Under the pieces are notes generated by a model. The model was not told the origin of the DNA. It saw nothing but the letters and a program-made list of their open reading frames with translations, and did not search any database. Shown in pieces: positions 1-6,442 of a stretch of 9,002 nt of DNA. This DNA is from an uncultured Opitutia bacterium. Its GTDB lineage: Bacteria; Verrucomicrobiota; Verrucomicrobiia; Opitutales; UBA953. Where the stretch lies: contig CAINSX010000069.1 in NCBI GenBank assembly GCA_903853185.1, positions 1 through 9,002 of the forward strand, in the 5' to 3' direction. Position 1 is the stretch's first letter. The number at the start of each line of letters is the position of its first letter. Both the position numbers and the translations under genes were made by a program.

Positions 1-20
1 CCAAGGATGGTTGGCCCTAC
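1..20 (-). repeat. REP-like GTAG hairpin, family B, cut by window edge
   Basis: Read on the minus strand this is GTAG followed by GGCCAA, a CCATCC loop and TTGG. The last two bases of the right arm would lie outside the window. It matches the right half of the paired element at 8718-8773, where CCAAGGATGG also occurs (8753-8762). A GTAG tetranucleotide at the foot of a short hairpin is the known signature of REP sequences mobilised by RAYT (TnpA-REP) transposases. Membership in that class is inference; no RAYT gene is in the window. Confidence 0.6.
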
Positions 21-31
21 CCGATACACCC

Positions 32-56
32 GGATGCGATGTCATCGCATCCCTGC
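32..56 (-). repeat. REP-like hairpin with GCAG head
   Basis: Positions 32-40 (GGATGCGAT) and 44-52 (ATCGCATCC) form a perfect 9-bp stem with a 3-nt loop. On the minus strand the stem is preceded by GCAG (53-56), a one-base variant of the GTAG head of the neighbouring hairpins. The 10-bp sequence CCGATACACC occurs at 21-30 and again at 57-66, so the hairpin sits between identical spacers. Confidence 0.55.
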
Positions 57-65
57 CCGATACAC

Positions 66-93
66 CTATGTCGTGACGCGGTCCCGACCCTAC
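66..93 (-). repeat. REP-like GTAG hairpin, family A, copy 1
   Basis: On the minus strand the 28-nt unit reads GTAG, G, then GTCGGGAC, loop CGC, GTCACGAC, and ends ATAG. The arms pair over seven positions with one internal G/A mismatch, which fits REP architecture. Identical 28-nt copies are at 3782-3809 (minus) and 7570-7597 (plus); a copy one base shorter is at 3501-3527 and a diverged one at 8129-8148. This copy lies just beyond the terminator of the minus-strand gene that ends at 178. Confidence 0.8.
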
Positions 94-99
94 CCACAC

Positions 100-124
100 A
101 AAAAAAGGGCGCCGATCGGCGCCC
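100..124 (-). terminator. Rho-independent terminator
   Basis: Positions 107-124 are a perfect palindrome: GGGCGCC, a GATC loop, GGCGCCC. On the minus strand it is followed by seven T residues (106-100). It lies 53 nt past the stop of the beta-propeller gene and is the natural end of the cytochrome/propeller transcript. Confidence 0.9.
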
Positions 125-135
125 CTCTTAAATTA

Positions 136-167
136 CCTAGCCCTGTCCCTAGCCCTGTCCCCGTCCC
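136..167 (-). repeat. G-tract repeat, G-quadruplex-type motif in 3' UTR
   Basis: On the minus (mRNA) strand five tracts of at least three G lie at 167-165, 162-159, 155-153, 149-147 and 143-141, separated by 2-3 nt. A GG follows at 137-136. The spacers alternate between ACA and CTA, giving a 12-bp direct repeat (136-147 and 148-159). It sits between the stop codon (178) and the terminator (124-100), so it would be transcribed. Folding into a quadruplex is inferred from the pattern alone. Confidence 0.6.
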
Positions 168-177
168 TCCGCCAAGC

Positions 178-1704
178 TCACTTGGCGGCCGGAATCTCGT
201 TCAACGTATACCACCCTTCGCTGTGCCACAGGGTATCACCGGACTTGGCCTTGATATCGCCGAGGACGAGGTGATGGATGCTTCCGCGGACGAGGCCGTC
301 GACGACGAGGCGCACCTTGAGTCCGTCGGCGGAGACGGTGGCGGACTTGACGGTGGGCTCGGTCTGATCGACCTCGGGGCTGCCGTAGCTCGCCTGATAG
401 ATGTAGGTGAAGGTATCCATGGTGTAGTTCTTCACGTCGGCGGCCGCGGCGGCATCCACGGGGTGCGTGAACGTCACTTCGAAACCGTCGTTGCGAGCGG
501 AAATATCATGCATCTCGAACGGCACTTTGCCCTTGAAGCGCACGCGCTCGAAGGTGAACGGCTTCGAGCCGCGCGAACCCCAACCGCGATTGGAGCCCCC
601 GACGAAGAGCGTGCCATCTTCCTGGTCCATGCGGACCGGGATCAGGCCGGCTTCAAAGCCACCGAGGAAGTGGAACACGGCGCCCTGATAGAGGCCGTTG
701 ACGAACTCGAGGTTGATGCGCTGCACCTGCGAAGCGGTCTGCTCGCCGACGAGCATCTGGCTTTCCCACGGGCCGAACTTGCCCTTGGTCATATCGCAAG
801 CGATGCCGGACGGGGAATTGCCGACCTTGCCGTGCGGCAGAATCACCGACGGGGGGACGAACTCGGGGAACTTCAGACGCTCGGTGAGGATGCGCGAGCC
901 GCTGGTGGGCTCCGGCGGCGCAGGGAAGTTCGCGAGGGCGGCCGACTTGTTGCCGGTAGGATTACCCTGGAACGAACCGGGGCGGAGCCACTTGAGCGCG
1001 GAGGAACCGTTCCAGACGCCCTGGTTGTCGGTGTAGAACATGTCGCCCTTATCGTTGGCGCCGATGCCACCCGGCGAACGGATGCCCGAAGCGGTCGGGA
1101 CGAACTTACCGTCGGGCGTGATGCGCGCGCACCAGCCGCGCCACGGAGAGTGGGCGTGGAACGAACCGGTCAGGCAGAGGACCATCCAGACGTCGCCGTT
1201 CTTGTCCGGCTCGGAGCCGAAGGCGTATTCATGGTAGTCACCGCTCACGCCCCACTTGGAGCTGACGGTGTCGAAACTGTCCGCGCGGCCATCGCCATCG
1301 CGGTCGGTCAGGCGCGTGAACTCCGGACGCTGCATCGCGTACATCGAGCCTTCCTTCCAGAACATGCCGAGCGGCTCATGCTGGTTGGAGGCGAACTTGG
1401 TCCACTTAATCTTGGAGAGGTCGGCGTCGTAGGCGCCTTCGGCGATCCAGATGTCGCCGCGGCGGGTGCCGATGGCGACTTTCTTGCCCGGGAGCAGCGC
1501 GATCGACGACACTTCGGTCACCTCGCCTGCGGGCGTGGGGATCTCGACGCGTTCGTAGAAATCGTTCTGGCGGGCCTCGGCGATGCGCACGGAGTCGACG
1601 GTCGCGAGCTTGCCGGCCTTAGGGGCTTTGGCGGCCTTGGCCGGAGCGGCGGACACGCCGACGGTGAGTCCGGCGAGGGCGAGGATAAGGGAGAGCTTCT
1701 TCAT
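178..1704 (-). CDS. Exported beta-propeller (dehydrogenase-like) protein
   Basis: This 508-residue protein starts with a typical signal peptide (about residues 1-19, cleaved after VSA), so it should act outside the cytoplasm. Residues about 55-385 resemble the NHL/sorbosone-dehydrogenase-type propellers common in Verrucomicrobia and Planctomycetes. Features include an EF-hand-like calcium loop DRDGDGRAD (134-142), repeated G-D-x-W/x-F blade motifs, and RSPGGIGANDKGDMFYTDNQG near 209-229. Residues about 390-505 form a separate all-beta domain (VPFEMHDISARNDGFEVTFT onward), as often seen behind such propellers. The start is supported by AGGA 10 nt upstream. The gene follows the cytochrome gene by 24 bp, so it is probably its electron-donating or substrate-binding partner. 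No CxxCH heme site is present. Substrate is unknown; catalytic activity is not shown by any visible residue set, and a binding role is possible. Confidence 0.75.
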   Translation of the reverse strand: MKKLSLILALAGLTVGVSAAPAKAAKAPKAGKLATVDSVRIAEARQNDFYERVEIPTPAGEVTEVSSIALLPGKKVAIGTRRGDIWIAEGAYDADLSKIKWTKFASNQHEPLGMFWKEGSMYAMQRPEFTRLTDRDGDGRADSFDTVSSKWGVSGDYHEYAFGSEPDKNGDVWMVLCLTGSFHAHSPWRGWCARITPDGKFVPTASGIRSPGGIGANDKGDMFYTDNQGVWNGSSALKWLRPGSFQGNPTGNKSAALANFPAPPEPTSGSRILTERLKFPEFVPPSVILPHGKVGNSPSGIACDMTKGKFGPWESQMLVGEQTASQVQRINLEFVNGLYQGAVFHFLGGFEAGLIPVRMDQEDGTLFVGGSNRGWGSRGSKPFTFERVRFKGKVPFEMHDISARNDGFEVTFTHPVDAAAAADVKNYTMDTFTYIYQASYGSPEVDQTEPTVKSATVSADGLKVRLVVDGLVRGSIHHLVLGDIKAKSGDTLWHSEGWYTLNEIPAAK

Positions 1705-1714
1705 AAAAGTGATT

Positions 1715-1718
1715 TCCT
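1715..1718 (-). promoter_or_regulatory. Ribosome binding site of the propeller gene
   Basis: AGGA on the minus strand, 10 nt before the ATG at 1704. It is the only clear Shine-Dalgarno-like site found among the protein genes here. It lies in the 24-bp gap after the cytochrome gene and suggests independent re-initiation on a shared mRNA. Confidence 0.5.
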
Positions 1719-1728
1719 GTGAGGTGGG

Positions 1729-3297
1729 TTAGCGGAAGGAGTAGCCCAGCACGGCGGTCTCGCCGGGATTGAGGGTGACGGTGAGGCTCTTGGTGGCGGC
1801 GTTGGCCTTCGGGGCCGGGCCGCTGATGGCGCGGACCAGCAGGCCGCCGGCGATTTCGGAGACGCCATCGGTCGGGCCACTGACCGCGATGTCGCGGGCC
1901 AGGACGATCGTGACAGCCTTGGTGCCCGTCACCTTGAGCGTGCGGGTGAGCGTGGCCTTGCCGGAGACTTCCTCGGGCGACCAGCCGTCAGTGACCGCTA
2001 AGCCTTCACCGGCGGAGCGGAAGGTCGGGTTGCCGGCCTTATCGAGATCGTAGCCCTTGAACTCGGCAGCGACGTTGACCGAGGAGAACTTCCATTCCTT
2101 GCCGTCCTTCTCGCGGACATAGCGAACGACGTCGCCAGCGACGCCCTCGAGCTGGACGCCCTGGCCATCGGAGAGCTTGATGATATTCGTGCCGGCGGGC
2201 GGCTCGTTGCCGGCGCCGCGGTCGGTCCAGTGATGACCGCCGTCCATGAACTTGCCGTTCCAGAAGAGTTCGGCAGAGAGGTTGTCCGCGCTGTAGGCGA
2301 TATTCAGGCCGTTAGGGAAACCGATGCCGATGGCACGCGGGGCGGTGTTGTCGATGAAGTTACGGTAGATCGCGGCGACGCCGTCCTTAGGCTGGATCGG
2401 GATCGAGACCTTCTCCTTCACGACCTTGAGCTTGGTCTTCGAGAGAGCCTGGGGCGCCTTGTCCTTCGGGCCTTTCACGGCGAGGACGATGGCGGCGTTG
2501 GTGCCGTACTGGACGTATTCGACGCGCAGAGGGGTCTGGCCTTTCTTGAGCATGACCGGGACTTCCTTGGCGCGACCGCCGACGGGGCCGATGCCTTTGA
2601 CCTCGGCGATACGCTCTCCGCCGACGTAGAGGGCGCCGAAGTCGTCGCAGTCGAAGGTGAAGAGATACTTGCCCTCCTCCGCAGCCTCGAACTGGGCGGT
2701 CCAGACGACCGCGTAATATTCCTTACGGCCGGACTGAGCGACATCGAGGATGCCGACGTTGAAATCTTCCATCAGCACGGGCTTGAGCTGGGAGAAGTCG
2801 GGCATCTCCTTCCACTTGCCTTCGTAGACCGTGCCCACGAGGTGCTTCAGCGGCGACTTGGTAGGAGGGAACGGATGGGCCTTGAGCAATTCGTCGGCGG
2901 TCCAAGGCGTGACGCGCTGGGCGGTCGCGGCGCGCACGACCTTGACCTCGTCAGGCGTCACGGCGCCCGCACCATTGGCGAAGGTCTTGCGGACATACGT
3001 GAGCGCGGCGGCGATCTTCTCGTCGCTGAGCACGGCACCCTGCGGGGGCATGACGACGTTGTAGGACTTGCCGGCGACTTCGACTGGACCTTCCAGGCCG
3101 TTGAGCACGATCTTGATCGAGCGCGCGGCCGAGCCCTTGGGCCAGTCGCTACCGACCAGTGGAGGCAGGCCGTTGAGTCCCTTGCCGTCGGGGCCGTGGC
3201 AGGCGACGCAGAGGGTGTTATAGACTTGGGCGCCGTCTTCGGCCGCCGTCACGAAGACAAGCGATGCCAGAAGGGCGAGGAGCGACGAGGTGCGCAT
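1729..3297 (-). CDS. Exported c-type cytochrome with PA14-like domain
   Basis: The 522-residue product begins with a signal peptide (about residues 1-19). A mono-heme cytochrome c domain follows: heme site CVACH at 30-34, an NGLPPLVGSDW segment, and the likely axial methionine Met83 in NVVMPP. Residues about 155-275 look like a PA14-type beta domain (WTAQFEAAEEGKYLFTFDCD, then GxxPLRVEYVQYG), a carbohydrate-associated fold. Residues about 300-400 (AIYRNFIDNTAPRAIGIGFP, then FMDGGHHWTDRG) match a conserved but poorly defined region I associate with PVC-group cytochrome/dehydrogenase proteins. The C-terminus (about 405-522) is beta-rich. It probably passes electrons from the oxidation carried out with its downstream neighbour; partner and substrate are inferred. 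No Shine-Dalgarno sequence precedes the ATG, but the signal peptide fixes the start well. Confidence 0.8.
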   Translation of the reverse strand: MRTSSLLALLASLVFVTAAEDGAQVYNTLCVACHGPDGKGLNGLPPLVGSDWPKGSAARSIKIVLNGLEGPVEVAGKSYNVVMPPQGAVLSDEKIAAALTYVRKTFANGAGAVTPDEVKVVRAATAQRVTPWTADELLKAHPFPPTKSPLKHLVGTVYEGKWKEMPDFSQLKPVLMEDFNVGILDVAQSGRKEYYAVVWTAQFEAAEEGKYLFTFDCDDFGALYVGGERIAEVKGIGPVGGRAKEVPVMLKKGQTPLRVEYVQYGTNAAIVLAVKGPKDKAPQALSKTKLKVVKEKVSIPIQPKDGVAAIYRNFIDNTAPRAIGIGFPNGLNIAYSADNLSAELFWNGKFMDGGHHWTDRGAGNEPPAGTNIIKLSDGQGVQLEGVAGDVVRYVREKDGKEWKFSSVNVAAEFKGYDLDKAGNPTFRSAGEGLAVTDGWSPEEVSGKATLTRTLKVTGTKAVTIVLARDIAVSGPTDGVSEIAGGLLVRAISGPAPKANAATKSLTVTLNPGETAVLGYSFR

Positions 3298-3305
3298 AAG
3301 GGGGG

Positions 3306-3350
3306 TATCCGACCATCAAGCCGCCTATTTCAGACGGTGCAAGTCGGATA
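3306..3350. repeat. Spaced 8-bp inverted repeat in cytochrome leader
   Basis: TATCCGAC at 3306-3313 and GTCGGATA at 3343-3350 are perfect inverted copies with 29 bp between them, directly upstream of the cytochrome start at 3297. They could be an mRNA leader stem or an operator half-site pair. Chance cannot be excluded. Confidence 0.3.
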
Positions 3351-3375
3351 GGCTCGGGAACCGACACTCGAACGG

Positions 3376-3423
3376 GAGGGCTGAGTGGAGGACTGCGTTG
3401 AGGACTGAATGGAGGGCTGAATG
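3376..3423 (+). repeat. 12-bp tandem array 1 (four units)
   Basis: The four successive 12-mers are GAGGGCTGAGTG, GAGGACTGCGTT, GAGGACTGAATG and GAGGGCTGAATG, followed by a degenerate GATGAGGCAG. The consensus is GAGGRCTGMRTK. A homologous four-unit array, also ending in GATGAG, is at 7508-7555. The array contains in-frame stops, so it is unlikely to encode a repeat peptide. Confidence 0.85.
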
Positions 3424-3465
3424 GATGAGGCAGCCGATTCCGGGGTCGCTGGGTCTGTCATTCCC

Positions 3466-3486
3466 AACCGCTAACCGCCAACCGCT
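3466..3486 (+). repeat. Heptamer tandem repeat AACCGCY x3
   Basis: AACCGCT, AACCGCC and AACCGCT run head to tail. The overlapping 17 bp at 3475-3491 recur with one mismatch on the opposite strand at 8782-8798, which marks this as a dispersed intergenic module. Confidence 0.6.
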
Positions 3487-3500
3487 TCCACCAGTCGCGG

Positions 3501-3527
3501 GTAGGTCGGGACCGCGTCACGACATAG
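3501..3527 (+). repeat. REP-like GTAG hairpin, family A, copy 2
   Basis: Same unit as 66-93 but on the plus strand and one G shorter after the GTAG head. It begins 78 bp after the end of 12-bp array 1. The order array then REP copy, both on the plus strand, is repeated at 7508-7597. Confidence 0.8.
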
Positions 3528-3540
3528 TTGTATCCATTCC

Positions 3541-3683
3541 AGGTGACAGGTGACGGCCACGGGAGTCGGGAATTCAGGCTCCGGCTGCTCGGCCATCAGC
3601 TGCGGGAACCTGGAGCCGGCTGCCGATGGCTGAAAGGCTGACTCCCGAATGGCCGATGCCCCGATGGCCGTCACCCGACACCT
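3541..3683. repeat. Long imperfect inverted repeat
   Basis: The outer arms 3541-3559 and 3665-3683 are reverse complements at 17 of 19 positions. Inside them GGGAGTC (3561-3567) pairs with GACTCCC (3640-3646), and GGCTCC (3577-3582) pairs with GGAGCC (3612-3617). The left arm itself begins with a tandem AGGTGAC (3541-3554). There is no coding sequence here, so a structured RNA or a MITE-like element is possible. Confidence 0.55.
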
Positions 3684-3707
3684 GCAGTTATGAGATTCCG
3701 CAGCTAA

Positions 3708-3737
3708 CCTATCCGGTCTCCGGTTTCCCTTTGAGTT
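3708..3737 (+). repeat. 30-bp dispersed repeat, copy 1
   Basis: The segment starting CCTATCCGGTCTCC and ending CCCTTTGAGTT recurs at 8856-8885 with one mismatch. Both copies follow a CCGCAGC at a similar distance. Function is unknown. Confidence 0.8.
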
Positions 3738-3750
3738 ATTGTCTGAAAAC

Positions 3751-3779
3751 AAAAAGGCCGCCAGAATAGGCGGCCTTTT
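3751..3779 (-). terminator. Rho-independent terminator, possibly bidirectional
   Basis: GGCCGCC (3756-3762) and GGCGGCC (3769-3775) form a 7-bp stem with a 6-nt loop. It has A5 on the left and T4 on the right, so it could work on both strands. On the minus strand it closes the protease operon, whose last stop is at 3814. Confidence 0.85.
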
Positions 3780-3781
3780 CT

Positions 3782-3809
3782 CTATGTCGTGACGCGGTCC
3801 CGACCCTAC
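3782..3809 (-). repeat. REP-like GTAG hairpin, family A, copy 3
   Basis: Identical 28-nt unit to 66-93. It lies between the protease stop codon (3814) and the terminator (3779-3751), so it is part of the transcript's 3' UTR. REP sequences in this position are known in other bacteria to stabilise upstream mRNA; that role here is inference. Confidence 0.85.
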
Positions 3810-3813
3810 CCGC

Positions 3814-5163
3814 TCACCGCGCCCGATACAATCCCTGCGGATCGTACAGCCACCAGGCGTCGAAGGGATTGGCGAGAGCGGGGAGTTCGAAATACGGACG
3901 GCCTTTGTCGTCGACGCGGGAGGTGACGCCCGAGATCTCGGTCCGGGTAGGCGGCTGAGGCAGCGGCATCGGCATCATCGCAGGCGGCGCGACGGGCACA
4001 GGCAGGAGATCCAGCACGGCGGTCTCTTCGATGCGGTCGACCACGTGATCGACCCACTTGAGCTCCTTGGCCTTGTCGCCAAAAGCCTGCCAGTCGCCGG
4101 TGGAATCGTTGGCATACATCTGCTTCACGAATTCCTGGAGCGAGATGCCCATCTTCTTGGCGACCGGCGTGGCGAGGCGGTCGAACCACTGGTTGGTGAA
4201 ATCGATCTGCTCCTTGAGCACGGTCATGTTGCCGCGGACGACGTTCGAGGCCTGGTGGTGCAGGATAATAGTGTTCGGATAGCAGTAAGAGCGCTCGGCG
4301 AGCGTGCAGATGACGGCGGTCATCGAGGCGGCGAAGCCCTTGACGATGACGTGCACGGGCGCCTTGGAAGCGGCCATGGCCTTCTGGATCTGGTAGCCAG
4401 CAGCCACGGAACCGCCAGGGGAGTTGTCGACGACGATGAAGATCGGGAACTCGGACGACTGGTTGTTATAGAAGGCGATGCGCGTGCAAACGTAGTCGGC
4501 GAGCTGCTCGGTCACGGCGCCGTTGAAGGAGATGCGGCGGTCGCTGATGTACAGCACGCCGTCGACAAGCGGATCCTTGAGATACTTCGGCTTGGCCTTG
4601 CTGGCGATCTTGCGGGCCTCGTCTTCCTTCTGGAAGCGCTGGATCTCATTGGAGAGGCGGGCGACGGTGTTGGCGGCCTCGAGTTGGAGCTGCTTGGCTT
4701 CGGCTTCGAGCTCGCGGATCTTGTTGGAGCGTTCGGTCAGACGGGCGCTGGAACGGGCGGCTTCGAGGCCAGCCTGGCGCTCGAGCTTGGCGCGCTCGTC
4801 TTCGAGGGCGGCAGCTTCGGCGGAAGCCTTGGCGAGACGGAGAGCACGCTCAGCACTCAGGCGGGCGACCTCGGCCTGGAGCGGGGCGAGTTCCTCGGAG
4901 CGCTTGGCGTCGGCGAGGGCGAGCTCGGCGTCAATGCGGGCCTTCTCGATGCGCATGCGATCGGCTTCCTTGATGGAGGCCTTCTGCTCAGGCGTGAGCT
5001 CATCGCGCTGCGCAGGCGCCCCCTGCGGGGCGGCGACCGGCGCGGCGGGCGCAGGCGAAGCAGCCGGGGTGTCGGCGCGGGCGGCTTTGGTCTGCTGGGC
5101 GAACACGGGCGCAACCGTGAGGACGGCGAGCGCGAGGACGCGGAGGGAGGTGCGGAGATGCAT
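3814..5163 (-). CDS. Exported coiled-coil ClpP-fold serine protease, paralogue B
   Basis: Starting at the ATG at 5163 gives 449 residues. An in-frame start at 5235 would overlap the upstream gene and place 24 residues before the signal peptide, so it is rejected. Residues 1-22 are a signal peptide (cleavage after VFA), followed by an Ala/Pro-rich stretch (about 28-52) and a long coiled coil (about 60-188). Residues about 195-380 are ClpP-like (family S14 fold): a VDNSPGGSV oxyanion region, nucleophile Ser280 in GFAASM, His303 in LHHQAS, and likely Asp357 in STGDW. A proline-rich linker (about 389-405) leads to a C-terminal DAWWLYDP motif (435-442). Classical ClpP is cytosolic and needs a Clp ATPase; this one should be extracytoplasmic and has none nearby. 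It lies 20 bp behind its paralogue, with which it is about 60% identical by eye in the protease domain. Substrates are unknown. Confidence 0.8.
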   Translation of the reverse strand: MHLRTSLRVLALAVLTVAPVFAQQTKAARADTPAASPAPAAPVAAPQGAPAQRDELTPEQKASIKEADRMRIEKARIDAELALADAKRSEELAPLQAEVARLSAERALRLAKASAEAAALEDERAKLERQAGLEAARSSARLTERSNKIRELEAEAKQLQLEAANTVARLSNEIQRFQKEDEARKIASKAKPKYLKDPLVDGVLYISDRRISFNGAVTEQLADYVCTRIAFYNNQSSEFPIFIVVDNSPGGSVAAGYQIQKAMAASKAPVHVIVKGFAASMTAVICTLAERSYCYPNTIILHHQASNVVRGNMTVLKEQIDFTNQWFDRLATPVAKKMGISLQEFVKQMYANDSTGDWQAFGDKAKELKWVDHVVDRIEETAVLDLLPVPVAPPAMMPMPLPQPPTRTEISGVTSRVDDKGRPYFELPALANPFDAWWLYDPQGLYRAR

Positions 5164-5183
5164 GGGGAGTTTGTTTTTTGAAA

Positions 5184-6377
5184 TTAGCGGAGGACGTATT
5201 CGACGGTGGGGTCGTACATCCACCAGAGGTCGCACGGACCGAGGAGCGGGAGCTGCTGGCGGATGCGTCCGTCTTGGGCCTTGCCGGCGTTGAAGCCGTC
5301 AGGGTTGGGCTCGGCCTGGACGGGCGGAACCGCCGTGGCGTTGAACAGGGAGTCTTCGGCCATGCGGTCCACGACGTCAGTCACCCACTTACGGCGACCG
5401 GCTTCGTCGCCGAGGACCTTCCAGTCGCCAGTCGAGGTGCCCTTATACATCTGGGAGACGAAGTCGTCGACGGTCGTGCCGATGCGCGCGGCGACCTTCA
5501 CGAAGATGCGTTCGCACCAGACCTTGGACCACTTGAGCTGTTCCTTGAGCTGGGTGACATTGCCGGCGAGGCCCACGGAGGCCTGGTGGTGCAGCACGAT
5601 GGTGTTCGGGTAGACGAACGAGCGCTTGGCGAGGGTGGTGATGATCGCGGCCATCGAGGCGGCGTAACCCTTCACGACGACGTAGACCGGGGCCTTGGAG
5701 GTCTCCATAGCCTGCAGCATCATGTAGCCCGACATCACGGAGCCGCCGGGCGAACGGTCGATGACGATGAAGATCGGGGCTTCGCTATCGATGGCGTTAT
5801 AGAAGGCGATGCGGCCGCAGACGAAGTCGGCGAGCTTGTCGTCGACGCGGCCGTTGAACGGGATGCGGCGATCGGAGATGTGCAGGACGCCGTCGATGAG
5901 CGGATCCTTCGGGTAGGAGACCTTCGCGCCGCTCGCGATGTCGGCGGCCTTGGCCTGGAGACGAGCGATCTGCGCGACGGAAGCGACCTTGGCGTATTCG
6001 ACGGAGACTTCAGCGGTGGCGAGGCGGGCCTGGACTTCGAGTTCGGCACGGGCGCGATCCTTGTCGGCGGAGGCGACGGCGGCCTTGGCGGCGGCGAGTG
6101 CGGCTTCGAGCTTGAGCTTCGTCTGCTCGGCTTCGGCCGGAGCGGCGGCGGCATCGGCGCGGGCGGCGCGGGCGGCGGCTTCGGCTTCGAGCTTACGGAG
6201 TTCAAGCGACTGCGTCAGCGCAGCGAGACGACGTTGAGAAGAGGCGAGGTCGAGGCGTGCGCGGATGACATCGGTCTCGATCTCAGCCTTGATGGTCTCG
6301 GGGGTTTTCTTGACCGGGCCCTGTTGGGCCATGACGAGCGCTGCGAAGAGAAGAGGGACAAGGGCCAGGCGCGACAT
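5184..6377 (-). CDS. Exported coiled-coil ClpP-fold serine protease, paralogue A
   Basis: The 397-residue product has a signal peptide (1-17, cleavage after VMA) and an Ala/Glu/Lys/Arg-rich coiled coil (about 25-148). A ClpP-like protease domain follows (about 155-340). The expected triad is present: Ser241 in GYAASM, His264 in LHHQAS and Asp318 in STGDW, with the oxyanion-side motif DRSPGGSV at 207-214. The C-terminus ends with DLWWMYDP (383-390), matching the motif in the downstream paralogue. The family otherwise includes cytosolic ClpP and membrane-anchored NfeD-type proteases; the helical N-terminus plus export is unlike ClpP itself. It is the first gene of a two-gene unit and diverges from psd. 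No Shine-Dalgarno sequence is visible. It may form a mixed ring with the downstream protein (inference). Confidence 0.8.
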   Translation of the reverse strand: MSRLALVPLLFAALVMAQQGPVKKTPETIKAEIETDVIRARLDLASSQRRLAALTQSLELRKLEAEAAARAARADAAAAPAEAEQTKLKLEAALAAAKAAVASADKDRARAELEVQARLATAEVSVEYAKVASVAQIARLQAKAADIASGAKVSYPKDPLIDGVLHISDRRIPFNGRVDDKLADFVCGRIAFYNAIDSEAPIFIVIDRSPGGSVMSGYMMLQAMETSKAPVYVVVKGYAASMAAIITTLAKRSFVYPNTIVLHHQASVGLAGNVTQLKEQLKWSKVWCERIFVKVAARIGTTVDDFVSQMYKGTSTGDWKVLGDEAGRRKWVTDVVDRMAEDSLFNATAVPPVQAEPNPDGFNAGKAQDGRIRQQLPLLGPCDLWWMYDPTVEYVLR

Positions 6378-6442
6378 GGGGAGAAGACTGTTTTGACAGA
6401 TATATGGTTCCCTTGAAGCCCATTTTTAGCAAATCTGCCCAC

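Noticed and set aside
7..1722. 571-codon open frame on the plus strand
   Set aside because: It lies antisense to the propeller gene, lacks a signal peptide or family motifs, and has the His/Asp/Gly/Val-rich composition of a GC-rich antisense shadow.
2230..3351. 373-codon open frame on the plus strand
   Set aside because: Antisense to the cytochrome gene, whose CVACH and Met ligand are clear; no recognisable domain in the shadow.
3471..3752. 93-codon minus-strand open frame in the spacer
   Set aside because: It runs through the REP hairpin, inverted repeat and 30-bp repeat, so it is repeat DNA rather than a gene.
6393..6398. TTGACA as a -35 box for psd
   Set aside because: No acceptable -10 hexamer lies 16-18 bp downstream.
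4045..6416. Long plus-strand open frames over the protease pair
   Set aside because: Both are antisense shadows; the similar look of the two arises because the genes beneath are paralogues.
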